From positions 1 to 5,740 of the forward strand of contig JAQWAM010000112.1 in NCBI GenBank assembly GCA_028707675.1: a stretch of DNA of 5,740 bases, read 5' to 3'. The position numbers and the translations under genes are program-made. The notes beneath the pieces are model-generated. The model saw nothing but the letters and a program-made list of their open reading frames with translations. It did no database searches and had not been told where the DNA came from. Origin of the DNA: Kiritimatiellia bacterium (GTDB lineage Bacteria; Verrucomicrobiota; Kiritimatiellia; RFP12; UBA1067). Positions 1-5,078 of this stretch are shown here, piece by piece (the stretch's first letter is position 1; every line of letters starts with the position of its first letter).

Positions 1-1512
1 GACAGATCAAACCGCACCGGCGCCGCCGGCTATCTGAGCGCCGGCCCCGCGATCAGCGGCACATCGTCATGGCGCCCGATGTTCGCGATGTTCACGGCCG
101 CGCCGGACATAGCCGAATTACAGATGCACCTGACCATGGACAGCCAAGGCACACTGAAGCATGACGGAACTTTTCTGGCCGAGTGCTTGGAAGCTTATGT
201 GGGCGAACCGACCACGACGCCGATGAAGGCGGACACCTTGGACATTTGGCAGGTCGACCCGGTCGTGAAAGTCTTTCACGAGACACCGGCGCCGGAAGGC
301 CGCTCCGCGTTCCGCGCCGTCATAGCCTTGGCCCGCAACGAGGAGGAGCCGCTGCAGTTGGCCGTGCGCGCCGGGCGCGACATCCCGAGTTTGCGCGTGG
401 AGGTCGAAGCCCCCGGCAACGCCTGCGGCCAGACCCTCGATGATTTCAGCGTCGGGCGGGTCGGTTACGTTCCGGTCGATCACCGTACAGCCTACTACAA
501 CACACGCGCCCCGGCATGGGAGCTTAAGTTTCCGGCAGGATCGGGATCGTCTGACGGATGGCCCGGCTGGTGGCCGGATCCGATCATACCTTCCTCCGGC
601 GGCAGCCTGACCGCCAACCGCACACAAGCCTTCTGGCTTTCGTTCAGGGCCGGGTTGCGGACGCCACCGGGCGTTTACAAGGGCACGGTCAAACTCATCT
701 CGGGAAAGCGCGTTCTTAAACGCTTCCCTTTCAACGTCACCGTCTGGGACTTCAACCTGCCTGAAAAGCCCGCCTGCGCCGCGATCTATGACGTGCGCCT
801 TACCCCGCACTGGCTCGCGGACGGTCGTGGCTACGCCGAGCAGTATGACCGCATTGCGAAATTCATGGCCGGTAAAAAGGTCAGCCCCGACCGGTTCAGG
901 GCTGAGCTGGCCTTCAAGCGCGGCGCGGACGGCAAGGTCACATGCGATTTCACGGATCACGACCGCGCCGCCGGCGACAGCGTCTGGTTCACAACCGACG
1001 GACAGATGTGCACCGACACGCCCTACTGCGCCGTCGAGCGCCTGCTGCCGCATTACTGCTTCAAGTACGGCGCGGAGGCTTATGAGTTCTGGGGGGTAAG
1101 CTGGTTCACCTACGACCCCTGGCGCTTCGGCTGGCACAGCTACATCCGCCAGAGCAGCACACCTGGCGAATCATACCATGTCCGCTACCCCAACGGCGAC
1201 GGCTACCTGCTCTATCCGGGTTTGCCGGTCGGCGTTGACGGCCCGGTCACCTCCGTGCGTCTGGAGGCGGCGCGCGACGGTGTCGAAGACCACGCTTATC
1301 TGACGCTGCTGAAGTCCCACGCCGAAAGCGGCGCCGACCCCGAGGCCGCGGCGCTGCTCCGGGAGTTCGCGGCACTGCTCGATATACCCAACGCCGGGGG
1401 CCGCTATTCCACCAAGATTTTGCCGGACCCCTCGCGACTCGCCGCTCTCCGACTGCGCGCCGGCGCCGCGCTGCAAAAGCGGGCGCGCGTCATGTCGAAG
1501 GTGCCGCAATGA
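1..1512 (+). CDS. DUF4091/GH123-like glycoside hydrolase, 5'-partial, catalytic core apparently deleted
   Basis: The frame is open to the left edge, so the start lies outside the window; the ATG at 79 is probably internal. Numbering from that ATG, residues about 1-45 resemble the end of a carbohydrate-binding-like domain. Residues about 60-225 form a beta-rich N-terminal domain ending in TVWDFNLPEKP, a typical lead-in to the barrel of GH123/DUF4091 proteins. Residues about 302-410 match the family C-terminus: WFTTDGQMCTDTPY, FKYGAEAYEFWG, NGDGYLLYPG and SVRLEAARDGVED. What is missing is the stretch between CDFTDHDRA (about 290-297) and DSVWFTT (about 300). Full-length relatives carry roughly 100-150 barrel residues there, including the acidic Asp-Glu motif used in GH123 catalysis; no such motif is seen. 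The frame is kept across the junction, near position 970. Relatives act on extracellular glycans, but this copy is probably inactive. The family call is firm; the deletion is inferred from remembered family architecture. Confidence 0.8.
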   Translation, partial: DRSNRTGAAGYLSAGPAISGTSSWRPMFAMFTAAPDIAELQMHLTMDSQGTLKHDGTFLAECLEAYVGEPTTTPMKADTLDIWQVDPVVKVFHETPAPEGRSAFRAVIALARNEEEPLQLAVRAGRDIPSLRVEVEAPGNACGQTLDDFSVGRVGYVPVDHRTAYYNTRAPAWELKFPAGSGSSDGWPGWWPDPIIPSSGGSLTANRTQAFWLSFRAGLRTPPGVYKGTVKLISGKRVLKRFPFNVTVWDFNLPEKPACAAIYDVRLTPHWLADGRGYAEQYDRIAKFMAGKKVSPDRFRAELAFKRGADGKVTCDFTDHDRAAGDSVWFTTDGQMCTDTPYCAVERLLPHYCFKYGAEAYEFWGVSWFTYDPWRFGWHSYIRQSSTPGESYHVRYPNGDGYLLYPGLPVGVDGPVTSVRLEAARDGVEDHAYLTLLKSHAESGADPEAAALLREFAALLDIPNAGGRYSTKILPDPSRLAALRLRAGAALQKRARVMSKVPQ

Positions 1513-1646
1513 TTGAATTCCGCAACATCGGCTTGCGCTACGGCACGCAGGAAATCCTGTCCGACGTCACTTTCCGCGTCAACAAAGGAGAGCGCGTCGG
1601 CATTGTCGGTCTAAACAGGGTCAGGTCTAAACAGGGTCAGACCTAG
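1509..1646 (+). pseudogene. 5' fragment of an ABC-F type ATPase gene
   Basis: The ATG at 1509 overlaps the stop of the upstream gene as ATGA, suggesting translational coupling. The first 34 residues begin MIEFRNIGLRYGTQEIL and continue VNKGERVGIVG, a classic first-domain start of ABC-F ATPases (Uup/EttA-like ribosome-associated proteins), which begin with no membrane segment. The Walker A loop should continue as PNGAGKS. Instead, after GIVG the frame enters a repeat at 1608 and stops at TAG 1644-1646, giving a 45-residue product against more than 500 in the family. No Walker B or second ATPase domain follows, so this is not a simple insertion with the rest of the gene intact beside it. An ordinary ABC transporter ATPase is the alternative; both start alike. 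The fragment cannot bind ATP. Confidence 0.8.
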
Positions 1647-1697
1647 AAACTAGATTTTACGGTCTAAACAGGGTCAGACCTAGAAACTAGATTTTAG
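1608..1697. repeat. Tandem 37-bp repeat with internal palindromes (REP/MITE-like)
   Basis: Two consecutive 37-bp units occupy 1624-1660 and 1661-1697 and differ only in their last base. They are preceded by a partial 16-bp copy at 1608-1623. Each unit contains two inverted repeats: GGTCT and AGACC around a 10-base spacer, and CTAG-AAA-CTAG. The block begins exactly where homology of the ABC-F gene ends. Short GGTC/GACC palindromes of this style are common as REP-like elements mobilised by Y1 (TnpA-REP) transposases. That class assignment is inference, because no complete transposase gene is present. Confidence 0.85.
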
Positions 1698-2046
1698 CCT
1701 GCATTATGGTCTCGCCTTTTCGCTTTGTGCCCGACTTTCAGACGCTGAAGGAGTTTTCGCTCAGCGGCGGCGAGTTCCGGCTCCCGCGCCAGCGCCGTTT
1801 TCGCCCGCTTCCGAGCCTTCTCGGAACCGCTCGTCGCAGAAAAAGGGTTGCCGCAAAGCGTTCAGCGACGTCCGCGACATAGTCTGAAAGCGGTTGCCAG
1901 CGATGACCTCTGAAATCACGTACCCACCGGGCGGCTGAACGCCCGTATCGCGCGTCGCGTGTTTTGCGTCCGATCGTAGCCTCGACTTCAATCGGCAACA
2001 AGGAGGCTTTGACGCGGCGGGCTTTTGTTGACGGCCGGACGCTCAT
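1694..2046 (-). pseudogene. Unrecognised, possibly frameshifted minus-strand ORF next to the repeat
   Basis: An ATG at 2046-2044 opens a basic, Arg-rich reading frame that includes ARWVRDFRGHRWQPLSDYVA and AERFAATLF and ends at 1738. At a run of five T on the minus strand (near 1841-1845) a one-base shift gives a more natural frame with helical, charged composition (EKARKRAKTALARE, ELAAAERKLLQRLKVGHK). That frame ends at a TAA (1696-1694) inside the edge of the 37-bp repeat. The combined product would be about 117 residues. I recognise no family. Its position against a REP-like repeat makes a decayed transposase tail possible, but no HUH or tyrosine motif is visible. There is no clear ribosome binding site. 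It may not be a gene at all. Confidence 0.25.
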
Positions 2047-2248
2047 GCAAAAACGGCAGTAAGAGGGGTGATTTCGGGTGTCCGATCATGCGCCTCGATT
2101 TTTAAGTGCCTGATCGCTTTCATGGCAATAGGATAGCACCTGCGTTTCAATAATGGCAACCGCGAACTGATATCGCAGTTTGTAATGAATATAGGCACTC
2201 ATTCCAGAGAAGATCCGTTTTACGTTTCGGTGCGCCCGAACTGCAGTC
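2047..2248. other. Gap before brnTA with no supported gene
   Basis: Nothing convincing is seen on either strand. A 26-codon minus-strand ORF (2123-2043, beginning MKAIRHLKIEAHD) overlaps the start of the unrecognised ORF at 2046 as ATGA. It has no ribosome binding site and no recognisable family, so it is not called as a gene. Together with the previous entry, roughly 1698-2248 lacks a firm gene. Confidence 0.5.
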
Positions 2249-2277
2249 TTGCAATATACCGACAATGTAGGTACTAT
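2249..2277 (+). promoter_or_regulatory. Putative sigma70-type promoter of brnTA with imperfect dyad
   Basis: TTGCAA (2249-2254) and TACTAT (2272-2277) are separated by exactly 17 bases and resemble -35 and -10 elements, each matching consensus at 4 of 6 positions. Transcription would begin near 2284-2285, on or next to the ATG at 2285, implying a very short or leaderless mRNA. A short dyad, TACC (2257-2260) and GGTA (2270-2273), lies between the two elements. BrnA-family antitoxins repress their own promoter, so this dyad is a candidate operator. It is short enough to be chance. Confidence 0.45.
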
Positions 2278-2284
2278 GTATTCC

Positions 2285-2572
2285 ATGAAGCGGGTGCGTT
2301 TCGAATGGGACAGGCGTAAGAATGCCAATAATTTTAAGAAACACAGCGTGACCTTCGCGGAGGCGCAAAGTGTGTTCTGCGATGAATTGGCCGTTGAGTT
2401 CTATGATGTCACATATTCGGAAAGGGAAGACCGGTTTCTGTTGTTGGGCTTGAGCTTGAGTCTAAGGGTCTTGCTGGTGTGCTACTGCCAGCGCGGAGAA
2501 GGCTCTGTGATACGAATTATCTCCGCACGAAAAGCTACTACTAAAGAACGCGGGTTTTACCCGGGAGGTTAA
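2285..2572 (+). CDS. brnT: BrnT family ribonuclease toxin
   Basis: The product from ATG 2285 is 95 residues, the usual BrnT length. BrnT is a RelE-fold ribonuclease that cuts mRNA and blocks translation in the cytoplasm until bound by BrnA. The family landmarks are in order: VRFEWDRRKNANNFKKHSVT near the N-terminus, FAEAQSVFCDE, EREDRFLLLG in the middle, and the signature RIISARKATTKER near the C-terminus. I chose ATG 2285 because BrnT proteins begin with about three residues before FEWD. Alternatives are ATG 2276 and TTG 2249, but 2249 overlaps the likely -35 element. No strong ribosome binding site precedes the start, which fits a short or leaderless transcript. The toxin gene comes first and the antitoxin gene follows after 2 bases, the normal BrnTA order. 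No frameshift or missing motif is seen, so the gene looks functional. Confidence 0.93.
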   Translation: MKRVRFEWDRRKNANNFKKHSVTFAEAQSVFCDELAVEFYDVTYSEREDRFLLLGLSLSLRVLLVCYCQRGEGSVIRIISARKATTKERGFYPGG

Positions 2573-2574
2573 AA

Positions 2575-2790
2575 ATGAAAGCGGAGTACGATCTTTCAAC
2601 AATGAAGAGTCGCCCGAATCCTTATGCGAAACGGTTGAAGAAGCAGATGACCATTCGCATGGGAACAGACGTGATTGCCTATTTTAAGAATATGGCAGAA
2701 GAGGTTGGTGTTCCTTACCAGAATCTTATTAACCTCTATCTGCAAGATTGCGTTAGAAAGGGTCGTAAACTCGACATGCGTTGGGCCTGA
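2575..2790 (+). CDS. brnA: BrnA family antitoxin (ribbon-helix-helix)
   Basis: This 71-residue protein starts 2 bases after the brnT stop, with a strong ribosome binding site GGGAGG (2563-2568) 6 bases before the ATG. A much better site than that of brnT suits an antitoxin that must be made in excess. The N-terminal part, YDLSTMKSRPNPYAKRLKKQ, is a hallmark of this BrnA/CopG-like group. MTIRMGTDVIAYFKNMAEEV supplies the DNA-contacting strand and first helix of the ribbon-helix-helix fold, and PYQNLINLYLQDCV the second helix. Family members neutralise BrnT by direct binding and repress the shared promoter. The length is normal and the frame intact. Confidence 0.93.
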   Translation: MKAEYDLSTMKSRPNPYAKRLKKQMTIRMGTDVIAYFKNMAEEVGVPYQNLINLYLQDCVRKGRKLDMRWA

Positions 2791-2796
2791 ACGTTG

Positions 2797-2816
2797 GGAT
2801 CTCGCCGCTGGAACCC
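2797..2816. repeat. 20-bp dispersed repeat, copy 1
   Basis: This segment, GGATCTCGCCGCTGGAACCC, matches 18 of 20 bases with 5698-5717. It lies 6 bases after the brnA stop and leads into a hairpin. A role as a dispersed intergenic palindromic element is inferred. Confidence 0.5.
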
Positions 2817-2832
2817 AGCGAATCCCCGCGAG
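2801..2832. other. Extended hairpin downstream of brnA
   Basis: CGCTGG (2806-2811) and CCAGCG (2815-2820) form a 6-bp stem around a 3-base loop. CTCGC (2801-2805) and GCGAG (2828-2832) can extend it past a one-sided bulge. No T-run follows, so it is not a standard intrinsic terminator, though it could stabilise the 3' end of brnTA mRNA. Confidence 0.5.
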
Positions 2833-2836
2833 GCAC

Positions 2837-2903
2837 AATGAATTTCCCCCTGCTAGCGCAGGTCGTTCATCGCTGAAAATTCATTATGTCGAGACATGAA
2901 TTT
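2837..2903. terminator. AT-rich inverted-repeat cluster between convergent genes, possible bidirectional terminator
   Basis: AATGAATTT (2837-2845) is exactly inverted at 2877-2885 (AAATTCATT), and part of it recurs directly at 2896-2903 (ATGAATTT). Two alternative hairpins are therefore possible: 2837-2885, enclosing a small CCTGC-TAGC-GCAGG stem (2849-2862), or 2877-2903 with an 11-base loop. The cluster sits between the convergent ends of brnA and the 2943-4430 gene, which suits termination in both directions. The stems are AT-rich and lack a proper T-tract, so the terminator role is uncertain; the repeats themselves are directly visible. Confidence 0.35.
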
Positions 2904-2942
2904 GTCTATTGTCAAATCACGTACCGGTTTAACGCTGGAAAT

Positions 2943-4430
2943 TTAATGAATGACAAACGGTTTTTTGCACTCTGAACAAATCACCCGAGTGTTAACCAGA
3001 TTTTTTGCGCAGCCCAGCAAGGCCCCGCATTCCGGACACACCACCACATCATTTTCAGTGTCCAAAGGAGGTTTCGGATATAGCGTGATCGGCGTAGCCG
3101 CGTTTGTTTCTGAGGCAGGCAAATACATGGATCCGCCAACCAGCTTTCGCGCACGCTCTCCCTGCTGTTTGCGTTTACCCACAAACACGTACCTGACCCA
3201 TGTCACCCTGAATGATGTTAAAAACCATATGACCAAAATAACAACGCATCCAACTGCCAGACCAACCAGCATCGTGCGTTTTCTCGCGGCGGCTTTTTGT
3301 TTTTTAAGCAGTTTCTGATGAAGTTCCTTGGCGTGCAGCTCGAAATCTTTTTTCAGAGGGGATTCAGGGTTTCCTGCCAGGAAGGCATTTATCTCTTCCA
3401 GAGCGATTTGTTTGTCGGACAGCGCGCGTATTTTTTCAAAAAGCGCCTTGTGTTCCGTGATTGTTTTTTGGGCAGCCGCCTCAGCTTCTTTTCGCAAGCC
3501 GGCGGCCTGCTTGTCGACTTCGTCTTTCAGGCCGAACAGCAAATCGAGGTTAAAAGCCTTCTCATGTCTTTTTATCGCGTCCGCAAGCATCTCCTGCTGT
3601 TTGAAAAGATCAGTCATTTCACAGATTTCCAAAAACGAGTTCTCGCAATCTATGGCCATATTAAGGAGTTTGGCGGTGTTTTCGCATACAGTCGCCAGCG
3701 CGCTTTCCGCTACCGCTGTACTGATGCCTTTGGCAACGCCGTTGCAGGAGGGGCAACGGACGTTTACCATCCGTGCTTTCTTGGGTTCGCCGTAACACAC
3801 CGGGCACCGGCCGGTTCCCCTGCAATTGGAGCAGGGAATTGTAATTTGCGGAATTGCCGAAGGTGCGCTTGAAGCGCGCGCGTAGTTTCTCTGGCGTGAC
3901 CGGTAAATGACATTCCCGCCCGGGTTATAGAATGTGGTTGAGCTTTGAATATGGTTGCCCCGCGGCACAGGCCCTCGCAGGCCGACGCCTCCGTGCCGCA
4001 CCCGGCCTGTGCCTCCGCATTTGTTGCACTGCCCCGAGTTTAAGCAGGACGAACATGCACTGACGCTCTGCTTTTGTACAACGCCGAGCCCTTTGCAGGT
4101 AGGGCAGGGATCCGGGAACAGAGACAACGCCCGCATCTGCCGGGCGATGTCAGAGTCGGGGTAGCGCGTCAAAATCGCTTTATAGCCGCCCTGACACACG
4201 GACGCCCGGTTCTCCTTGCCCATGTGTAGCGTGTAAATCGCCATGCAGTGTGTGACCACCGCCTCGTGATCATCGGAACGAGCGGTCTCGAAAATTACCT
4301 GCAAAGCGTTGGTGTCGGAATAACTTTGCTTGTACTGCGCGACAGCGTCGAGGATATACGGATATTTTGTTTCCTCGGCACAAAGCGACATACATACGCA
4401 GGAGCATACAAACACGGGGACATATTTCAT
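2943..4430 (-). CDS. Predicted exported, membrane-anchored zinc-finger protein with DnaJ-like CxxC modules and C-terminal zinc ribbon
   Basis: The 495-residue product starts at ATG 4430 behind an AAGGA site 6 bases upstream. Residues 1-18 (MKYVPVFVCSCVCMSLCA) look like a signal peptide, with cleavage likely before EET. Residues 25-105 are helical and reminiscent of a repeat scaffold. Six CxxC knuckles follow: C109/C112 (KGLG), C126/C129, C135/C138 (GGTG), C200/C203 (RGTG), C209/C212 and C226/C229. This CxxCxGxG style is that of the DnaJ cysteine-rich domain, but there is no J domain or HPD motif. A Gly/Ser/Arg/Asn-rich linker (145-190) splits the set into two groups of three. Residues 240-385 are helical and charged, possibly coiled coil. 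One membrane segment (387-406) precedes a basic stretch (RYVFVGKRKQQGERARK) and a C-terminal zinc ribbon (C465/C468 and C485/C488). I recognise no named family. Roles in protein folding or assembly at the envelope are inference. Confidence 0.85.
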   Translation of the reverse strand: MKYVPVFVCSCVCMSLCAEETKYPYILDAVAQYKQSYSDTNALQVIFETARSDDHEAVVTHCMAIYTLHMGKENRASVCQGGYKAILTRYPDSDIARQMRALSLFPDPCPTCKGLGVVQKQSVSACSSCLNSGQCNKCGGTGRVRHGGVGLRGPVPRGNHIQSSTTFYNPGGNVIYRSRQRNYARASSAPSAIPQITIPCSNCRGTGRCPVCYGEPKKARMVNVRCPSCNGVAKGISTAVAESALATVCENTAKLLNMAIDCENSFLEICEMTDLFKQQEMLADAIKRHEKAFNLDLLFGLKDEVDKQAAGLRKEAEAAAQKTITEHKALFEKIRALSDKQIALEEINAFLAGNPESPLKKDFELHAKELHQKLLKKQKAAARKRTMLVGLAVGCVVILVIWFLTSFRVTWVRYVFVGKRKQQGERARKLVGGSMYLPASETNAATPITLYPKPPLDTENDVVVCPECGALLGCAKNLVNTRVICSECKKPFVIH

Positions 4431-4457
4431 GGCATATCCTTTTCATGTGATAAGAAC

Positions 4458-4486
4458 ATATAATCAAGATATTTTTGGGGAGGCAA
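4458..4486 (-). promoter_or_regulatory. Putative promoter of the 2943-4430 gene
   Basis: Read on the minus strand, TTGCCT (4486-4481) and TTATAT (4463-4458) are separated by 17 bases and each matches the sigma70 consensus at about 4 of 6 positions. Transcription would start near 4450, giving a leader of about 20 bases that contains the AAGGA ribosome binding site (4441-4437). Spacing is good, but the surrounding DNA is AT-rich, so chance matches are easy. Confidence 0.4.
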
Positions 4487-4541
4487 GTAAAAATTTGTTC
4501 GGGTTTTTGCCGATTTGCCGATAAATAATTTGTTCTCAAGG

Positions 4542-4859
4542 TCAGTGCCTAGCATTAAGGGCAAACCCGCAGGGCTCGATTAAGTTTCCCGCTAACTTAA
4601 CTGAGCATTGTGACGGGATGACAAATTTTGACGGGGATAAGACGCGGGTTATTGGGCGGCGGTTTCTTTGAGGGATTTTGGGGATCGGCCGGCCTTGTTC
4701 CTGCAAGACGGCCTTGAGGTATTTCTCGATGCATTGCTGCGCGTGATAACAGACCGCGCCAGGCGAAGGCTGCTTCCGGACGCGGCTTTCGCGCTCGGAA
4801 ACAGCGGCGTACTCTTCCGCCTTCGCGACCCACTCAAGCGTAATTTCGCGAACGCTCAT
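4542..4859 (-). pseudogene. hepT: HEPN-domain toxin fragment (HepT-like), C-terminus replaced
   Basis: The frame begins MSVREITLEWVAKAEEYAAV and continues GAVCYHAQQCIEKYLKAVL, then GRPIPK, the standard first half of HEPN-domain proteins. The family normally continues PKTHDL and needs a later R-x4-6-H motif for RNase activity. Here homology stops at residue 61 (about 4677), and the remaining 44 residues (IPQRNRRPITRV onward) are unrelated, with no R-x4-6-H. Intact HepT is a ribonuclease toxin held in check by the nucleotidyltransferase MntA. Its start lies inside the end of the mntA remnant (26-base overlap, 4834-4859), so the two were once a coupled operon. Inactive as a nuclease on present evidence. 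Confidence 0.75.
4580..4600. other. Perfect 7-bp hairpin in the tail of the hepT fragment, with adjacent direct repeats
   Basis: TTAAGTT (4580-4586) and AACTTAA (4594-4600) form an exact stem around the loop TCCCGCT. Immediately to the right, TGACGGG occurs twice (4611-4617 and 4629-4635), 18 bases apart. The block lies in the region that replaced the C-terminal half of hepT and resembles a small interspersed repeat element. Whether it is repeated elsewhere cannot be seen here. Confidence 0.45.
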
Positions 4860-5049
4860 AGAGTGGCACTCCGGTCTTAAAGATCGTCACCAACGCCATG
4901 TCATGCGACGCGAGCCGCCGCGAGACCTCCTCGGGCCGCCGGACAAGGATGTCCAAGGGGAACTGGCGCGGGAGCGTGCGGTCGATCTCGATCTCCTGCT
5001 CCACGTCGCGCTTCTTGTCGTGGTTCATGACCACCAGCAAATCCACAAC
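4834..5049 (-). pseudogene. mntA: MntA-like nucleotidyltransferase antitoxin, N-terminus lost
   Basis: The minus-strand frame from about 5049 to the stop at 4834 reads VDLLVVMNHDKKRDVEQEIE, then FPLDILVRRPEEVSRRLASH and GVPLYE, matching the C-terminal part of minimal nucleotidyltransferases paired with HEPN toxins. In that family MntA transfers AMP to a tyrosine of HepT and so silences it. The essential first half, including the GSxxxG motif and the first Asp of the DxD pair, is missing: upstream of VDLLVV the frame reads VQNGTGNLRV, which is encoded by the 28-bp repeat at 5051-5078. The same frame stays open to 5196, but with unrelated sequence. An internal ATG at VVM could start a fragment of no expected activity. 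Confidence 0.75.
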
Positions 5050-5050
5050 A

Positions 5051-5078
5051 CGCAGATTACCTGTCCCGTTTTGCACCG
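5051..5078. repeat. 28-bp direct repeat, left copy (at the mntA break)
   Basis: Positions 5051-5078 match 5669-5696 at 25 of 28 bases in direct orientation; the core reads AGATTACCT, then TCCCGTT and TGCACC. This copy abuts the exact point where mntA homology ends and also contains the stop codon (5059-5057) of the extended vapB frame. A shorter match, TAGATTACC, occurs at 5602-5610. Confidence 0.75.

Noticed and set aside
118..1137. A 339-codon minus-strand open frame opposite the DUF4091 gene
   Set aside because: It is a by-product of GC-rich codon use in the real gene; the plus strand shows recognisable family motifs throughout.
1608..1697. CRISPR array
   Set aside because: The units are directly abutting with no unique spacers and no cas genes are present.
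1736..1790. A plus-strand SLSGGE-like string that could be the signature motif of the missing ABC-F domain
   Set aside because: The flanking residues do not continue as an ABC domain, no Walker B follows, and the minus strand has a more protein-like frame here.
2086..2328. An 80-codon minus-strand frame overlapping the brnT start
   Set aside because: It overlaps the brnT promoter and start antisense, has no ribosome binding site and no recognisable family.
2791..2942. Integron attC site after brnA
   Set aside because: GTTGGGA and GTTTAAC partly resemble attC core boxes, but the first fails the consensus at its last base, and orientation and pairing are wrong.
2950..4164. Several open frames on the plus strand across the large minus-strand gene
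   Set aside because: They lie antisense to a gene with clear signal peptide, zinc motifs and a ribosome binding site; their products are unstructured and match no family.
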